Shown here: piece after piece, positions 62,504-64,000 of the stretch
Layout: every line of letters starts with the position of its first letter
How positions within the stretch are numbered: position 1 is the stretch's first letter
DNA from: Brachybacterium fresconis
Lineage (GTDB): Bacteria; Actinomycetota; Actinomycetes; Actinomycetales; Dermabacteraceae
Direction: 5' to 3'
DNA length: 64,000 nucleotides
NCBI RefSeq assembly: GCF_017876515.1
Contig: NZ_JAGIOC010000001.1
Coordinates: forward strand, 186,001-250,000
Made by a program: the position numbers and the translations under genes
The notes under the pieces: generated by a model
Database searches by the model: none
Seen by the model: only the letters and a program-made list of their open reading frames with translations
Told to the model about the DNA's origin: nothing

Positions 62504-63061
62504 TCAGTCTCCGAAGTGTTCGTCGCATGTCGTCCCCTCCTCGTAGTACCCCTGCTTCTGGATCATCCATGGTTCATCATTGGACTCTCGCACGAGCGTG
62601 AATTGACCGACGCTCTGGCCGTACTTGTTCGCGATCTCGACGGGTTCTCCGTCCCTTGTGGCTTGTAGCGCACTAGTGTCGTCACAGAACTCGACGACCG
62701 CGGACGTATTGGTTTCCTCGACGACCGTCCAGTGCGAGAGTTTGCGTTCGCCAGTGACGATCGCCCCGGATTCGGCACGCTTAGCATCGTCAGCCCGCTG
62801 CTTCTCCGCCAGCTCCGGGACGAAGAACTCGTCGATGTAGCTGGTGTCCTCCCACCCTTCTGCCGCTGCCGCATCTGATGCGTCGAATGAAGCTTTGACG
62901 CGTTCCTGCGGCGTCGCGTCGGCGGGGTCGGTGGTGGGTGCTTCCTGGGTGGCGGTCTCGGCGGTGGGAGGATCGTTCTCGCCGTTGCTGGTGCACGCGG
63001 CGAGTGGGGCGGCGAGGAGGGTGGCCATCGCGATCGTGGTGAGTGCTCGGTGTCGGATCAC
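62504..63061 (-). CDS. Small lipoprotein, copy B of three paralogues
   Basis: A 185-residue exported lipoprotein, lipobox Cys at 23 (PLAAC). The mature region keeps the family pattern ATPQERVKASFDASDAAAAE, EKQRADDAKRAESGAIVTGE, the FCDD cysteine and the C-terminal TTCDEHF cysteine. It is the most diverged of the three. The GTG start overlaps the stop of the decayed frame upstream as GTGA, and its 3' end overlaps the start of the split secreted-protein gene by 25 bp, so lipoprotein and partner were translated together. Confidence 0.82.
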   Translation of the reverse strand: MIRHRALTTIAMATLLAAPLAACTSNGENDPPTAETATQEAPTTDPADATPQERVKASFDASDAAAAEGWEDTSYIDEFFVPELAEKQRADDAKRAESGAIVTGERKLSHWTVVEETNTSAVVEFCDDTSALQATRDGEPVEIANKYGQSVGQFTLVRESNDEPWMIQKQGYYEEGTTCDEHFGD

Positions 63062-63409
63062 GGGGTCTCCTCGGAGTCGGTGGTTGTCGCGGGCGCTCGG
63101 TAGGTGCTCGGTGGCGGGTGCGCAGGGGGCTTCGCCGAGTGCGATCCGGGGGGTACTTCTCTCTGTTGCTGGTGCTGGCGTCGCCGCCCCCGCCCCGTCA
63201 GGTCGTTCTTCGGCAGTGTCCGATGGCTTGCCGGGCTGGCCTGGACTGGAGATTTCACCTCTACGGTGCCGCTACCGTCCTCGCCCGTGTCGACCTCTAC
63301 CGGGCTTTGTGTGGGTGGAGGCGTGGGCTCGGGCGTGGGTGTAGGGGTGGGTTTTGCCGAAGATGGGCCACAATTAGAGCCAAAGCGTGGAATCCGGTGA
63401 TGTCGACCA
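63062..63409 (-). pseudogene. Decayed secreted partner gene with a vestigial lipoprotein start
   Basis: Downstream of lipoprotein copy C the position equivalent to the partner start (GTG CGG AGC ACA TTT CGC) runs into TAA at codon 7. Another frame then reads a Pro/Thr-rich stretch (PTPTPTPEPTPPPTQSPVEV) and stays open to a TGA that overlaps the copy B start. Within it, 63105-63155 matches the start region of lipoprotein copy A (58273 onward) at about 43 of 52 bases, beginning with TGCTCGGTGGCGGGTGCGCA. This is the relic of a former unit boundary. Confidence 0.6.
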
Positions 63410-63964
63410 TCAATTAGCGAAATGTGCTCCGCACGTAATCGCTGCGTCGTAGTATCCCTTCTGTTCGATCAGCCATATTCCGGATTCAGATTCGCGGACC
63501 AACTTGAACTGGGCGACAAGTTTGCCGGAGTTTGAAATGTCAGTGGTCTCGCCGTTCGTCGTCGCGGTTAGTTCGGTGGTGTCGTCACAAAACTCGACGG
63601 TGGCCCCCGTGTCCGTCTGCTCAACGGAGATCCAATTGGTTAGGCGCCGTTCACCCGATATAGTCGCCCCCGATTCAGCGCGCTTTTTGCCGTCCGCTTG
63701 CGCTTTCTCGGACAATTCGGGGACGAGGTACCGTTCGTGAAAACTCACGTCTTTCCAGCCCTCTGCGGCCGCGGCGTCGGAGGCTTCGAAGTACGCTTCG
63801 ATCCGCTCCTGCGGCGTGGCGTCGGCGGGGTCCGGGGACGGTAGCGCTTCCTGCGCGGCGGCCTCGGTGGGCTTTTCCTCGGTCTCGCCGCTGCAGGCGG
63901 CGAGGGGGAGGGCGACGAGGCTGGTCATTGCGAGGGCGGTCAGGGCACGGTGGCGGGTGCGCAT
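63410..63964 (-). CDS. Small lipoprotein, copy C of three paralogues
   Basis: A 184-residue exported lipoprotein, lipobox Cys at 24 (PLAAC). Its signal peptide and linker are nearly identical to copy A (MRTRHRALTALAM, EEKPTEAA, DPADATPQERIEAYFEASDA), whereas the middle and C-terminus differ (FCDD and ITCGAHF cysteines kept). The upstream ~35 bases match those of copy A almost exactly, so the two are recent duplicates or were homogenised by recombination. Third-position GC is visibly lower in the mature part than in core genes. The gene is intact; its own promoter lies beyond the window. Confidence 0.82.
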   Translation of the reverse strand: MRTRHRALTALAMTSLVALPLAACSGETEEKPTEAAAQEALPSPDPADATPQERIEAYFEASDAAAAEGWKDVSFHERYLVPELSEKAQADGKKRAESGATISGERRLTNWISVEQTDTGATVEFCDDTTELTATTNGETTDISNSGKLVAQFKLVRESESGIWLIEQKGYYDAAITCGAHFAN

Positions 63965-64000
63965 GGGGCTCCTCAGCGCGCGACCCGGTGGGACGCGGGG

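Larger units (their letters stand above)
58430..62528 (-). pseudogene. Secreted low-complexity/PKD-like protein gene split by two insertion sequences
   Basis: Three pieces join into one frame. Piece 1 (62528 to 62298) codes a signal peptide (MRRTLRRLIAVG...ATAPAWA) and acidic EGQGQEEG repeats. Piece 2 (60930 to 60286) codes a Ser/Gly linker, LPDGSTATYTSEGAYIQG, a Pro/Gln-rich stretch, GLPVWLWVANPGP and MGDGTTIECTG. Piece 3 (58656 to 58430) codes SPDCGHVYEQ and a beta-rich C-terminus ending SVVTDVT. Removing the IS3 element with one GCC copy and the IS1380 element with one CTCAG copy gives 1,095 bases, 364 codons, without a stop. GDGT...C...SPDCGH is the PKD-like pattern of secreted actinobacterial proteins. 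The start overlaps the end of lipoprotein copy B by 25 bp. Confidence 0.85.

Overview
The window is high-GC actinobacterial chromosome. The preserved block uvrA-uvrC-rapZ-yvcK-whiA-gap-pgk-tpiA-secG, next to opcA/pgl-zwf-tal-tkt and ctaB, and a single-frame cmk-der fusion point to Micrococcales. Frequent GTG starts, 4-bp ATGA/GTGA overlaps and several leaderless promoters agree. A Brachybacterium-like (Dermabacteraceae) member is my best guess, from gene order and protein style only.

Bases 1-45000 are ordinary core genome. From the left: the start of a DUF222/HNH gene, a 7-bp tandem repeat, a family-A DNA polymerase and a metallo-beta-lactamase-fold hydrolase. uvrA follows under a LexA box, then uvrC, the rapZ-yvcK-whiA trio and lower glycolysis (gap, pgk, tpiA) with secG. 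On the other strand lie the pentose-phosphate genes: an OpcA-Pgl fusion, zwf, tal and tkt. Next come ctaB, xerD, parA, rluB, tyrA and cmk-der; scpA/scpB, usual between parA and rluB, are not there. Then a NUDIX hydrolase, an unknown gene, a sugar-type ABC importer without its ATPase, an acyltransferase, a two-component pair, purU, a divergent MMPL/MarR pair, and a three-gene operon resembling part of ectoine catabolism (doeD, doeA, doeC; no doeB).

Bases 45000-56100 are accessory DNA. They begin at the 3' end of a tRNA-Pro-like gene used as an attachment site, next to a tyrosine integrase and an excisionase-like gene. Between those two lies a four-copy array with exact 23-bp spacing. A second recombinase is cut off by an ISL3 element. 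After it come a DksA/TraR-type gene, an APH(6)-like kinase, an SDR, a decayed P-loop kinase, a GNAT acetyltransferase, an ISL3 end fragment, a GlxA-type regulator with a small monooxygenase, a second tRNA 3' remnant (tRNA-Thr-like) and a complete second ISL3 copy.

Bases 56100-64000 hold an IS1634-type transposase and then, all on the minus strand, a repeated two-gene unit: a small lipoprotein followed by a secreted low-complexity/PKD-like partner. Three paralogous lipoproteins survive. One partner gene is split by two insertion sequences with clean target duplications (IS3, 3 bp; IS1380, 5 bp); deleting both on paper restores one continuous 364-codon frame. Another partner is decayed and carries a vestigial copy of a unit start. 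I do not know the function of this family; it is the most promising undescribed system here.
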